Positions 63,961 through 64,000 of a DNA stretch of 64,000 nucleotides are shown in pieces. Within the stretch, counting starts at the first letter, position 1. Each line of letters starts with the position of its first letter. A model generated the notes under the pieces. That model saw only the letters and a program-made list of their open reading frames with translations. It made no database searches and had not been told where the DNA came from. Position numbers and translations under genes: made by a program. The stretch is taken from positions 1 to 64,000 of the forward strand of contig NW_027017967.1 in NCBI RefSeq assembly GCF_032854445.1. The letters run 5' to 3'. This DNA comes from Liolophura sinensis (Eukaryota > Mollusca > Polyplacophora > Chitonida > Chitonidae).

Positions 63961-64000
63961 TTATGCGGTTTTTAAAAACGACCTGTTTTTGAACCATGTT

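Overview
This is a repeat-dense eukaryotic (animal) window with no ordinary host gene that I can recognise. A marine mollusc is the best guess. The basis is two tRNA-derived SINE families: one ends in GAGTACGGCGTAAAACACCAAT, the other in GTTAAACCCCAAGCACTCACTC, and both are of the kind seen throughout mollusc genomes. Tc1, Crypton-like, Penelope-like and Polinton elements also fit. No bacterial features (operons with Shine-Dalgarno sites, CRISPR) are present.

Layout. 1-9 kb: a RING-ORF repeat (copy A), then tandem ~190-bp satellite arrays in plus orientation, cut by SINEs and a Penelope-like tail, then an AGGTCA-rich dispersed repeat. 9.2-9.55 kb: inverted ~21-bp repeats and a run of telomere-like CCCTAA. 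9.6-11.9 kb and 25.4-29.5 kb: two halves of one compact, virus-like gene block. It holds two small TATA-driven ORFs, a RING-finger ORF, an AT-rich tandem repeat, a broken dihydrofolate reductase (DHFR) and overlapping small ORFs. 11858-25422: a complete 13.6-kb Polinton/Maverick with ~133-bp inverted repeats starting AGTAGTATAT and a 5-6-bp target duplication, sitting inside the RING ORF. 30.0-33.0 kb: a Tc1 element holding a SINE that holds another SINE. 33-44.6 kb: minus-orientation satellites, AGGTCA repeats and a broken Crypton-like tyrosine recombinase gene. 45.2-47.9 kb: a two-exon DUF7869-type gene with nonsense codons. 48-58.5 kb: further satellites, AGGTCA repeats and RING-ORF repeat copies B and C. 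58.6-64 kb: long direct repeats around a second Tc1 copy.

In the Polinton the rve integrase, packaging ATPase, major capsid protein, protein-primed DNA polymerase B and a zinc-binding protein can be named. Several conserved structural or membrane proteins of unknown role accompany them. The capsid gene is open over its full 404 residues, but polymerase, integrase and most others carry deletions, frameshifts or stops, so the element is an inactive endogenous virus. No adenain-type protease was found.

The main point of the window is a DNA virus-like transposon that landed in a gene of what looks like a second, unrelated endogenous DNA virus fragment. Removing the Polinton and one target-site copy brings the two parts of the RING domain into one frame.
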